A DNA stretch of 12,346 bases, from the NCBI GenBank assembly GCA_014534415.1, contig JACVRM010000050.1, positions 1 through 12,346 on the forward strand, read 5' to 3'. The notes beneath the pieces were generated by a model that saw only the letters and a list, made by a program, of their open reading frames with translations, did not search any database and was not told the DNA's origin. Both the position numbers and the translations under genes were made by a program. This document shows positions 6,529 to 12,346 of this stretch, piece after piece. How positions within the stretch are numbered: the stretch's first letter is position 1; every line of letters begins with the position of its first letter. Source of the DNA: Thermoleophilia bacterium (GTDB taxonomy: Bacteria > Actinomycetota > Thermoleophilia > Gaiellales > Gaiellaceae).

Positions 6529-6924
6529 GTGCGGGAGATCGCCCTCCGAACCGAGCGCCGGACGCAGGTCGTCGACATCACGGATCGCGTGCGCGCGGTC
6601 GCCGACGGTGCCGACGGCGCTGCCGTGCTCGTCTACGTCCCGCACACGACGGCCGGCGTGACGATCAACGAGCACGCCGATCCGGCGGTGGCGCGCGACC
6701 TCGAGCGGGCGATGGAGCGGATCGTCGGCCCGGAGTGGGGCTGGGAGCATGTCGAGGCCGGCGAGGAGAACGCGCCGGCGCACGTACGCGCGGTGCTCGC
6801 CGGCCCGCAGGTGCTCGTGCCGCTGCGCGAGCGCCGGTTGGCACTCGGAACCTGGCAGGGCATCTTCTTCTGTGAGTTCGACGGACCCCGCCGGCGCACC
6901 GTCTACGTGACGCCCCTGCGGTGA
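6529..6924 (+). CDS. yjbQ: YjbQ family protein (UPF0047)
   Basis: A 131-residue protein of the small trimeric YjbQ family. E. coli YjbQ has been linked to a weak, promiscuous thiamine-phosphate synthase activity, but the normal role is unsettled. The conserved core VYVPHTTAGVTINEHADP contains His39 and Asn47-Glu48, thought to form the site, and the C-terminal signature GTWQGIFFCEFDGPRRR is intact. The GTG at 6529 has AGGA at 6518-6521, 7 nt ahead. It is the first gene of a (+) operon and its TGA overlaps the GTG of the ABC ATPase. Coupling to an ABC exporter does not suggest an obvious shared function. Confidence 0.92.
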   Translation: MREIALRTERRTQVVDITDRVRAVADGADGAAVLVYVPHTTAGVTINEHADPAVARDLERAMERIVGPEWGWEHVEAGEENAPAHVRAVLAGPQVLVPLRERRLALGTWQGIFFCEFDGPRRRTVYVTPLR

Positions 6925-7808
6925 TCGAGGTCCACGCGCTGACGAAGCGCTACGGTCGCACGGTCGCCGTGGACGATCTCTCGTTCCGCGTCGAGCCGGC
7001 GCGCGTGACCGGTTTCCTCGGTCCCAACGGCGCCGGCAAGACGACCACGCTGCGGACGCTGCTCGGACTCGTTCGGCCGACATCCGGGACGGCGACCGTG
7101 CTCGGGATGCCGTACCGCGAGCTTGACGAGCCCACCCGGCGCGTCGGCGCCGTGCTCGAGGCGACGTCGTACCACCCAGGGCGCTCCGGGCGCAACCACC
7201 TGCGTGTCGCGGCCGCGGCGGGAGGCCTCACGCGCTCGCGCGTCGATGAGGTGCTCGAGCTCGTGCAGCTGTCGGCGGACGCGCATCGCCGCCTGCGGGG
7301 TTACTCGCTCGGCATGCGCCAGCGACTGCACCTCGCGACCGCTCTGCTCGGCGACCCGGAGGTGCTCGTACTCGACGAGCCGGCGAACGGGCTCGACCCG
7401 GCCGGCATGCGCTGGCTCCGCGACCTGTTGCGCCGGCTCGCGGACGGCGGGCGAACCGTGCTCGTGTCGAGCCACGTCCTCGCGGAGGTGGAGCAGATCG
7501 CCGACGAGGTCGTGATCATCCACCGGGGTCGCTTCGTGGCGCAGTCCTCGACCGCCGAGCTCGCCGCGCGGGCGACTGCCGCGACGCGCGTGCGCAGCCC
7601 GCAGGCGGCGCGCCTGCAGGAGGCCCTCGCCGGTCAGCAGATCGGCGTCCGCGGAACGGGTGACGACGCGCTCGCGGTCGACGCGGCGCCCGAGCGGGTC
7701 GGCGAGCTGGCCGCCGCGCACGGCGTCGTCCTCCACGAGCTCGTCGCCGAGCGCGCCACGCTCGAGGAGGCGTTCCTCGAGCTGACCGGCGGGGAGACGA
7801 CGCGGTGA
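6921..7808 (+). CDS. ABC transporter ATP-binding protein (DrrA/BcrA-like, CcmA family)
   Basis: Encodes 295 residues, one nucleotide-binding domain plus a C-terminal extension of about 80 residues typical of drug/antibiotic-type exporters. Walker A GPNGAGKTT (34-42), Q-loop region around LEATSYHPGRSG, signature YSLGMRQRL (128-136), Walker B VLVLDEP with Asp152-Glu153, D-loop NGLDP and the H-loop His in VSSHVL are all intact, so it should hydrolyse ATP. The signature is SLGMR rather than LSGGQ, which is normal in this subfamily. The C-terminal part (AHGVVLHELVAERATLEEAFLELTG, shown in part) is the usual ending. GTG 6921 overlaps the yjbQ stop, and its own stop overlaps the permease GTG: two GTGA junctions. 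The cargo is unknown. Confidence 0.94.
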   Translation: MIEVHALTKRYGRTVAVDDLSFRVEPARVTGFLGPNGAGKTTTLRTLLGLVRPTSGTATVLGMPYRELDEPTRRVGAVLEATSYHPGRSGRNHLRVAAAAGGLTRSRVDEVLELVQLSADAHRRLRGYSLGMRQRLHLATALLGDPEVLVLDEPANGLDPAGMRWLRDLLRRLADGGRTVLVSSHVLAEVEQIADEVVIIHRGRFVAQSSTAELAARATAATRVRSPQAARLQEALAGQQIGVRGTGDDALAVDAAPERVGELAAAHGVVLHELVAERATLEEAFLELTGGETTR

Positions 7809-8524
7809 GACTGCTGATCGCCGAGCTGCTGAAGCTTTGGACGACGCCGCGAACGACGCTCGGGCTCCTGCTCGGCATGCTGGCAGTCGTCGCGCTCGGC
7901 ACGGTCGGCATGCTCGCGGCGGCGACCGACGAGGTACGGATGTCGCAGACCATCCTCGACGACCTGCTCTCGTTCGCGGCCGTCTCGGCGACGTTCGCGC
8001 TCATCGTCGGTGTGCTGGTCGTTACCTGGGAGTGGCGCCACGGCACGATGACGGAGACGTTTCTGGCGGCGCCCAGGCGCGAGCGCGTCGTCGGCGCCAA
8101 AGCGCTCGCCGCGGCTGCCGCCGGCGCGGTGCTCGCCGCGGCCGCCGTAGCGCTCACGCTCGCCGTCGCGTACGTCTGGATCTCGGACGAGGCGGCGGTC
8201 GACTTCGGCGCGGTATGGGCAACGGTCGGCCGGCTCGTGCTGGCGGGTGCGATCTGGGGCGTCCTGGGCGTCGGGATCGGGGCGCTCGTACGCAGCCAGG
8301 TGGCCGCGATCGTGCTCGTGTTCGTCTGGTTCTTCGTTCTCGAGCCGCTGCTTCGCGTGCTCATCGAGGGCTCCGACTACCTGCCCGGCGCCGCGCTCCA
8401 GGCCCTGACGGAAGGCGGCGACGATGTCCTGTCGTCCGCGGGCGGTGCACTGGTCGCGACGGTCTACGCGATCGCGGCCGCGCTGCTCGGCACGCTGGCC
8501 ACTCTCCAGCGCGACGTCGCCTAG
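7805..8524 (+). CDS. ABC-2 type transporter permease
   Basis: Encodes 239 residues with about six membrane helices: near 17-40 (LGLLLGMLAVVALGTVGML), 55-75 (AAVSATFALIVGVLVV), 97-125 (AAAAAGAVLAAAAVALTLAV), 140-165 (LVLAGAIWGVLGVGIGALV), 167-185 (VAAIVLVFVWFFVLEPLL) and 212-232 (GGALVATVYAIAAALLGTL). The EWRHGTMTETFLAAPRR loop after helix 2 is a signature of ABC-2 permeases paired with CcmA-type ATPases. It would form the membrane channel for the ATPase encoded just upstream, to which it is coupled by a GTGA overlap. It ends with TAG, 9 nt before the methyltransferase ATG. The substrate cannot be deduced. Confidence 0.9.
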   Translation: MRLLIAELLKLWTTPRTTLGLLLGMLAVVALGTVGMLAAATDEVRMSQTILDDLLSFAAVSATFALIVGVLVVTWEWRHGTMTETFLAAPRRERVVGAKALAAAAAGAVLAAAAVALTLAVAYVWISDEAAVDFGAVWATVGRLVLAGAIWGVLGVGIGALVRSQVAAIVLVFVWFFVLEPLLRVLIEGSDYLPGAALQALTEGGDDVLSSAGGALVATVYAIAAALLGTLATLQRDVA

Positions 8525-8533
8525 GCTCTCGGG

Positions 8534-9904
8534 ATGGCTGCGCCGGTTGTCGTCGACCAGGAAGTCGACCTCCGCATCGAGTCGCTCGCGTACGGCGGGA
8601 ACGGGGTAGCGCGCGCGAACGGCTTCGTGGTCTTCGTTCGGCGCGGGCTGCCCGGAGACACCGTGCGGGCGCGCATCACGAAGGTCAAGCGCAACCACGC
8701 GGAGGCGCTCGCCGTCGAGCTGCTCGAATCCGGCCCGCAGCGTGTGGACGCGCCGTGCGCGCACTACCCGGCGTGCGGGGGCTGCCGCTTCCAGGACCTC
8801 GCGTACGCCGCGCAGCTCGATGCGAAGGAGGCGCAGGTACGGGATGCGCTCAGGCGCCTCGGCGCCTTCGCCGAGCCGCCGCTCGAGCCGATCGTTCCCG
8901 CCGAGTCGCCCTACTTCTACCGGAACAAGCTCGAGTACTCGTTCACGCGCACGCCGTCCGGGCCGGCGCTCGGCTTCCACAGGGCAGGCCGCTGGGACGA
9001 GGTGCTCGAGGTCGAGCGGTGCTGGTTGACGACTGAGCTCGGCAACGCGATCCGCGGTGCTGTACGCGACTGGGCACGCGACGACCGGCTAGAAGCCTAT
9101 GACCAGACGGACGGGACCGGTTACCTGCGTCACCTCGTCGTCCGCGAGGGCCGGAACACCGGCTAGGCGCTCGGCCAGCTCGTCACCGCGAAGGGCGAGC
9201 GGTTCGACCGCGACGGGTTCGTGGAGGCGCTGCGCCGCTTCCCTGAAGTGCGCTCGATCCACTGGGCCGAGAACGAGACGCCCGCGGAGGTCACGAACCT
9301 CCCGACCGAGCTGCTCTGGGGCGACGACGCGATCGAGGAGGAGGTCAGCGGCTTGCGGTTCCGCGTCCGGCCGAACGCGTTCCTCCAGACCAACACCGCG
9401 ATGGCCGGGGTCCTCTACGAACTCGCCGGCGACTTCGCCGGGTTGAGCGGCGAGGAGACCGTCTTCGACCTGTACTGCGGCATCGGAACGATCGGGCTCT
9501 CGCTGGCGCGCGACGCGCTGACCGTCTGGGGCGTCGAGGTCTCCGAGGAGTCGGTCGCGTGCGCGCTCGAGAATGCCGACCTGAACGGCATCGCGAACGC
9601 CGCGTTCTTCGCGGGCAACGTCGGGCAGGTACTCGAGGATCTGCGCGCGCGCGCCGGTGACCCGGACGTCGTGGTCGTCGACCCGCCGCGCGCCGGCCTG
9701 GCCGGCAAGGCGCTGCGGCGTGTCGGCGGCCTGGCGGCGCAGCGTCTCGTCTACGTGTCGTGCAACCCGACGACGCTGGCGAGCGACGTCAAGGTGCTCG
9801 CCGGGGAGTGGGGCTACACGCTCGAGCGTGCGCGACCGGTCGACATGTTCCCGCATACGCCGCACGTCGAGACCGTCGCGCTCCTCACGCGCCGGAACGG
9901 CTAA
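8534..9904 (+). pseudogene. 23S rRNA (uracil-5-)-methyltransferase, TrmA/RlmD family, split by an in-frame amber codon
   Basis: The frame from ATG 8534 to TAA 9902-9904 has 455 sense codons and is complete except for one TAG at 9164-9166. The first 210 residues hold a TRAM domain (about 5-65), the iron-sulphur ligands C75-x5-C81-x2-C84 and C163, and the start of the RNA-binding region. After the TAG the same frame continues with ALGQLVTAKGERF, VFDLYCGIGTIGLSLA (SAM motif I), VVVDPPRAGL and the catalytic cysteine in LVYVSCNPTTLASD. Family members use SAM to make 5-methyluridine in 23S rRNA. The TAG follows the conserved REGRNTG and replaces a codon usually Glu or Gln, so a single G-to-T or C-to-T change explains it. 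Without readthrough neither half would be active. Restart at GTG 9221 would lack the RNA-binding part. A sequencing error is also possible. It is last in the yjbQ operon. Confidence 0.85.
9164..9166 (+). other. in-frame TAG inside the methyltransferase frame
   Basis: TAG lies between GGC and GCG, exactly in the frame of both halves, with no shift in either. TAG is used as an ordinary stop by hsp20 (610-612), the peptidase (minus strand, 5014-5012), the permease (8522-8524) and the GT-PHP gene, so general reassignment of TAG is unlikely. Confidence 0.9.
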
Positions 9905-9923
9905 GTAACAGTCTGTTACAAGG
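9899..9923 (+). repeat. 25-bp palindromic repeat, copy 2, over the methyltransferase stop codon
   Basis: Core GTAACAG-T-CTGTTAC at 9905-9919, followed by AAGG. It is 24/25 identical to the complement of 2151-2175; the one difference is T for C at the fourth position. Here the stop (TAA 9902-9904) comes from the bases just before the palindrome rather than from its arm. It lies in the 53-nt gap between convergent genes and may act as an end-of-transcript hairpin (6-bp stem, 3-nt loop) for either strand, or as a protein-binding site. Confidence 0.75.
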
Positions 9924-9957
9924 CGGCTTTGCGGCCCGCGGCGCTGCGGACGGTCTC

Positions 9958-10782
9958 TCAGGCGCCTCGACGGGCGGCATCGTGCTCGCGCGAACGGTTC
10001 GCGTCAGGCGCGGGAGCGGGTCGGTCAACGTCGTGTCCGTGCGAGCCGTTCGCGGGCTCGCGTTCGCCGCGCGACCGGACAGCCCGGAGGAGACGGTCGC
10101 CGTTGACGCCGAGGAAGGTGAACGCTAGGCCGGGAAGGGCCGGCAGGCCGTCGGCATCGAACGCCACCGCGAGCGCCATCGTCGCGCCGAAGGAGAGCAC
10201 CATCGCAAGCCACGTCCACCCGACGCGCAGCCCCCATCTCGCGGCGGCGCCGAGGAACAGCCCGAAGAAGAGCAGGTCGGGCAGCCCCAGGTTCGCAGAC
10301 GCGTCCTCGCCGGGAATCGGGAAGGCGAACGACAGCGTCGTGAAGACCTCTCGCTGCTCGGTGACGATGTGACGCGTGGGACCTCGCCACACCGAGAGGG
10401 AGTCGATGAACGGGATCAGCGCCGCCACGAGCACGACCCAGGAAAGCCGCTCGAAGTAATCGAGGAACCAGAACGCGAGGGCGGTCATCGCGCCGAGCTT
10501 GGCGAAGTTGGCCACCGGCTCGGCCTCGGCCGCGTGGAGGATGACCGCGAGTACCGCGAAAGCCGGTGCCAGCAGGGCGAGCCCCGGCGCCCGCCGGAGC
10601 GGGAGCGCGGGCCAGACGAGCGCGAATACGGCCGGCATCAGCACGAAGGCGAGGAACGCGACGTCCGCCCACGTCGTCATTTCCGGCAGCGACTGGTGGA
10701 ACGCGTAATACGCGGCCAGCGCGACGCCGAGGGCAGCGAGCGTGGCAGCGCGCCGTCTTAGTACGGAGGCAGTTCCGCCCAC
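9958..10782 (-). CDS. polytopic membrane protein resembling presenilin/SPP intramembrane aspartyl proteases (A22-like)
   Basis: Encodes 274 residues with about eight membrane helices (roughly 12-31, 39-60, 66-85, 93-110, 113-132, 165-186, 188-208, 212-230) and a polar C-terminal tail (236-274). Three features match GxGD proteases: Asp127 within a helix in IPFIDSLSVWRGPTRHIV, comparable with the YD helix and the GPLR stretch that follows it in presenilin; Asp169 at the head of the next helix in NLGLPDLLFFGLFLG, comparable with LGLGD; and a PALP motif (214-217) in GLPALPGLAFTF. Asp169 to Pro214 is 45 residues, against 48 in human presenilin-1. Deviations: Ile for Tyr before the first Asp and Pro for the second Gly of GxGD, so activity is uncertain. 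If active it would cut membrane-spanning peptides. GTG 10782 is the only reasonable start and overlaps the upstream gene by 25 nt. It is last of three co-directional genes. The membrane assignment is firm; the protease assignment is inference. Confidence 0.6.
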   Translation of the reverse strand: MGGTASVLRRRAATLAALGVALAAYYAFHQSLPEMTTWADVAFLAFVLMPAVFALVWPALPLRRAPGLALLAPAFAVLAVILHAAEAEPVANFAKLGAMTALAFWFLDYFERLSWVVLVAALIPFIDSLSVWRGPTRHIVTEQREVFTTLSFAFPIPGEDASANLGLPDLLFFGLFLGAAARWGLRVGWTWLAMVLSFGATMALAVAFDADGLPALPGLAFTFLGVNGDRLLRAVRSRGEREPANGSHGHDVDRPAPAPDANRSREHDAARRGA

Positions 10783-11438
10783 CAGGGGCCGAGCGCCTTG
10801 AACGCGTTCCAGAAGCGCGTCTTCGCGGGCTGCTCGTCCAGCGAAGCGTCGATGTCCGGCACGAAGAGCGCCTCGATCGTGGGCGTCAGCTGCTGCAATT
10901 CCCCGGGCCGCGGCGCGACCTCGCGCGCGAGCGGAAACTCCAGCGAGTTGAGAAAGTCGAGCGCCTGCTCGCCCATCACGACGACGAGCTTGGGCTGGAC
11001 GATGTGCAGTTCGCGGACGAGCCACGGGCGCGCCTCCTCCTCGTCGCCGCCGTCGAACTTCAGGCAGTTCGTGCCGTAGACGGCCATTGGATCGACGCGC
11101 AGCCGCTGGAGCGACTTGAGGATCGCCTGGCCCGCGCGCCCATAGAACGCCACGCCCTCCTGGACTTCGGCCCGCTGAGGCGCCCACTTCAGCAGGAGTA
11201 CGTCGGCGAGCGGGTGGCCGGAGCCCAGCACCGGCGTGCGCTCGCCGCCGCCGGCGCGCGCGATCTCGTCGCCGAGCTCGTTGATCTCGGCGATCGCCTT
11301 ACGCAGGTACTTCTCGTAGATCTCGTCGCTGGATGAACGGTTGGTCTGCAACCGCTCATCTAATTGTGGGCGGGGTGGCGCTTTTCCTGCCCGCACCGCG
11401 TGGTCCGCCCGATTCCGCGCCCCGCCCGCTTCGATCAT
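10758..11438 (-). CDS. uracil-DNA glycosylase superfamily-like protein, atypical
   Basis: The part from about residue 36 (SSDEIYEKYLRKAIAEINELG, shown in part) resembles the family 4 uracil-DNA glycosylase fold: LADVLLLKWAPQ in place of the GEAPG loop, EGVAFYGRAGQAIL like the GxPFVGRSGQLL stretch, AVYGTNCLKF like TNxVKCRP, and LVVVMGEQALDFL. The catalytic HPS motif near the C-terminus is replaced by FVPDIDASLDE, and only one cysteine is present, so the four iron-sulphur ligands of family 4 are missing. It may bind a different base or have lost catalysis. The start is uncertain: ATG 11438 (226 residues, AAGGA only 2 nt away) is listed; TTG 11351 (197 residues) fits the conserved part better. 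Residues 1-30 look disordered. It lies 35 nt after the GT-PHP gene and overlaps the membrane protein by 25 nt, consistent with one operon. Confidence 0.7.
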   Translation of the reverse strand: MIEAGGARNRADHAVRAGKAPPRPQLDERLQTNRSSSDEIYEKYLRKAIAEINELGDEIARAGGGERTPVLGSGHPLADVLLLKWAPQRAEVQEGVAFYGRAGQAILKSLQRLRVDPMAVYGTNCLKFDGGDEEEARPWLVRELHIVQPKLVVVMGEQALDFLNSLEFPLAREVAPRPGELQQLTPTIEALFVPDIDASLDEQPAKTRFWNAFKALGPWWAELPPY

Positions 11439-11473
11439 GGTCCTTGTGCTTCGCCCAGGTCTCGCAAGGCCGT

Positions 11474-12346
11474 CTACCGGACTCGTTCCCTGACCTGCGC
11501 GACCCACTTGAGCGACTGCAGGTAGGCGAGCGACTTGGGGCGCCGCAGCACTTCCGCGGTCTGGAGACTCGCCAGGAACCCTGCCGGATCGTCGAACGGA
11601 CGCATCCGCAGCCCGCCCGTGCCGACTCCCTGGAGGACGTGCGCGTCCGAGCCGGCGCCCATCGTGAGCCCGTACTTGCGGGCGAAGCGCAGCGCCTCGT
11701 CGTTGAACGCCTCGAAGAGAAGCCGTGCGTTGTAGACCTCGAAGACGTCGATTTCGGCGAGGTGCCGGTGCAGCGTCGCCGGGTCCGGCACCGCGTGCAG
11801 CCGGTCGAAGGCGTGCGGGATGTACACGATTCCGCCCTGCTCGCGGATCGCCGCAATCGTGTCTTCGAAGGACATCCCGGGCTGGACCTCCTCGCGTAGG
11901 AAGAGGCCGATCACCTCGCCCTGGGCGTCGGTCTTGATCTCCTGGCCCGGAATGACCGTCAACGGGCGGCCGCGCGCGAGCTCGACCGCCTCGAGCGCGC
12001 CGCCGAAGACATTGTGGTCGGTGATCGCGATCGCGCCCAGCCCGATCGCCTCGGCGTGGTCGAGCAGGTCGGTCACGTCGACCGCGCAGTCGTATGACCA
12101 GGACGTGTGCATGTGCAGATCGCAGACGATCCAGTCGCCCGCACCGTCGAGTTCGTGGCTCGGCGTCACCCGGCGTTTCCGGCGCGCGGCGAGGCTGCGG
12201 TAGAGGTCGTCCAGCTCGGCCGCCGCCGCGGCGAAGCTCTCCCGCTCGGCGCTCCGGTGCGCTTCCGCACCGCTGCGCTCGCGCAGCGCTTCGTCCTCGG
12301 CGAGGCGTGCGACCGCCGCGGTGACGAGTTCCGGCTGCTCCGAGAC
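11474..12346 (-). CDS. glycosyltransferase (GT4-like) C-terminus fused to a PHP-domain phosphoesterase, partial
   Basis: The frame runs off the right edge, so the N-terminus is missing; 290 residues are visible. Residues 1-59 read like the end of a family 4 glycosyltransferase (ELVTAAVARLAEDEALRERSG, a helix ending in FAAAAAELDDLYRSLAARRK). After a basic linker with a GTG at 12169 comes a complete PHP domain: DLHMHTSWSYD (H78, H80), ITDHN (D110, H111), PGQEI, IPHAFD, EVYNA and GSDAH, the full set expected for a metal-dependent phosphoesterase of the TrpH/RNase AM group. PHP enzymes of this type hydrolyse nucleotide phosphates, short RNAs or other phosphoesters. An independent PHP start at GTG 12169 is possible, but no stop separates the two parts and the upstream residues in this frame look truly like a GT, so a fusion is preferred. 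Stop is TAG. Confidence 0.8.
   Translation of the reverse strand, partial: VSEQPELVTAAVARLAEDEALRERSGAEAHRSAERESFAAAAAELDDLYRSLAARRKRRVTPSHELDGAGDWIVCDLHMHTSWSYDCAVDVTDLLDHAEAIGLGAIAITDHNVFGGALEAVELARGRPLTVIPGQEIKTDAQGEVIGLFLREEVQPGMSFEDTIAAIREQGGIVYIPHAFDRLHAVPDPATLHRHLAEIDVFEVYNARLLFEAFNDEALRFARKYGLTMGAGSDAHVLQGVGTGGLRMRPFDDPAGFLASLQTAEVLRRPKSLAYLQSLKWVAQVRERVR

Noticed and set aside
7634..8980. Long minus-strand open frame opposite the ABC ATPase, permease and methyltransferase
   Set aside because: Arg/Asp/Glu/His-rich shadow translation without domains; the plus strand encodes well-conserved proteins.
9164..9166. Genome-wide recoding of TAG (for example pyrrolysine or suppressor code)
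   Set aside because: At least four other genes in the window end in TAG as a normal stop, and no dedicated recoding machinery is seen. Local readthrough remains open.
2151..9923. Composite transposon bounded by the inverted 25-bp repeats
   Set aside because: No transposase or integrase lies between them, no target-site duplication is visible, and the enclosed genes have ordinary composition and complete operons.
1..12346. tRNA, rRNA, riboswitch or CRISPR array
   Set aside because: No cloverleaf, rRNA segment, recognisable aptamer or regularly spaced direct repeat was found by reading both strands; coding sequence fills nearly all of the window and no gap exceeds 130 nt beyond the promoter region at the left edge.

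Overview
The window is GC-rich, densely coding bacterial DNA with frequent GTG starts and short start/stop overlaps. The RskA-type anti-sigma/ECF sigma pair, the ferritin type and the overall style point to an actinobacterium, probably a deep-branching class such as Thermoleophilia. That placement is an inference. No rRNA, tRNA, CRISPR array, phage gene or transposase was seen.

Layout from left to right. (1) 64-660 (+): a small heat-shock protein gene with a near-consensus sigma70-type promoter, a perfect Shine-Dalgarno and a hairpin behind it. (2) 2090-739 (-): an RskA-like membrane anti-sigma factor followed by its ECF sigma factor, joined by a GTGA overlap. (3) 4414-2166 (-): a cyclic 2,3-diphosphoglycerate synthetase-like P-loop protein joined by a GTGA overlap to carbamate kinase. 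(4) 4481-5008 (+): a ferritin diverging from that operon. (5) 6508-5012 (-): a gluzincin (M3-like) metallopeptidase converging on the ferritin, with a bidirectional hairpin at the junction. (6) 6529-9904 (+): an operon of YjbQ, ABC ATPase, ABC permease and a 23S rRNA m5U methyltransferase that is split by an in-frame amber codon. (7) 12346-9958 (-): a glycosyltransferase tail fused in frame to a PHP phosphoesterase (running off the window), then a degenerate uracil-DNA-glycosylase-like protein, then a polytopic membrane protein that resembles presenilin/signal peptide peptidase aspartyl proteases.

Points that most deserve a second look: the presenilin-like protein (Asp127, a GLPD motif with Asp169, and a PALP motif, with spacing like that of human presenilin); a 25-bp palindromic repeat (24/25 identical) sitting exactly over the stop codons of two genes 7.7 kb apart, in the same orientation relative to each gene; the amber codon that breaks the rRNA methyltransferase; the carbamate kinase-cDPG synthetase coupling; and the GT-PHP fusion. 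Apart from the operon couplings, I see no evidence that the whole window acts as one pathway. It reads as housekeeping and stress genes with some poorly characterised members.
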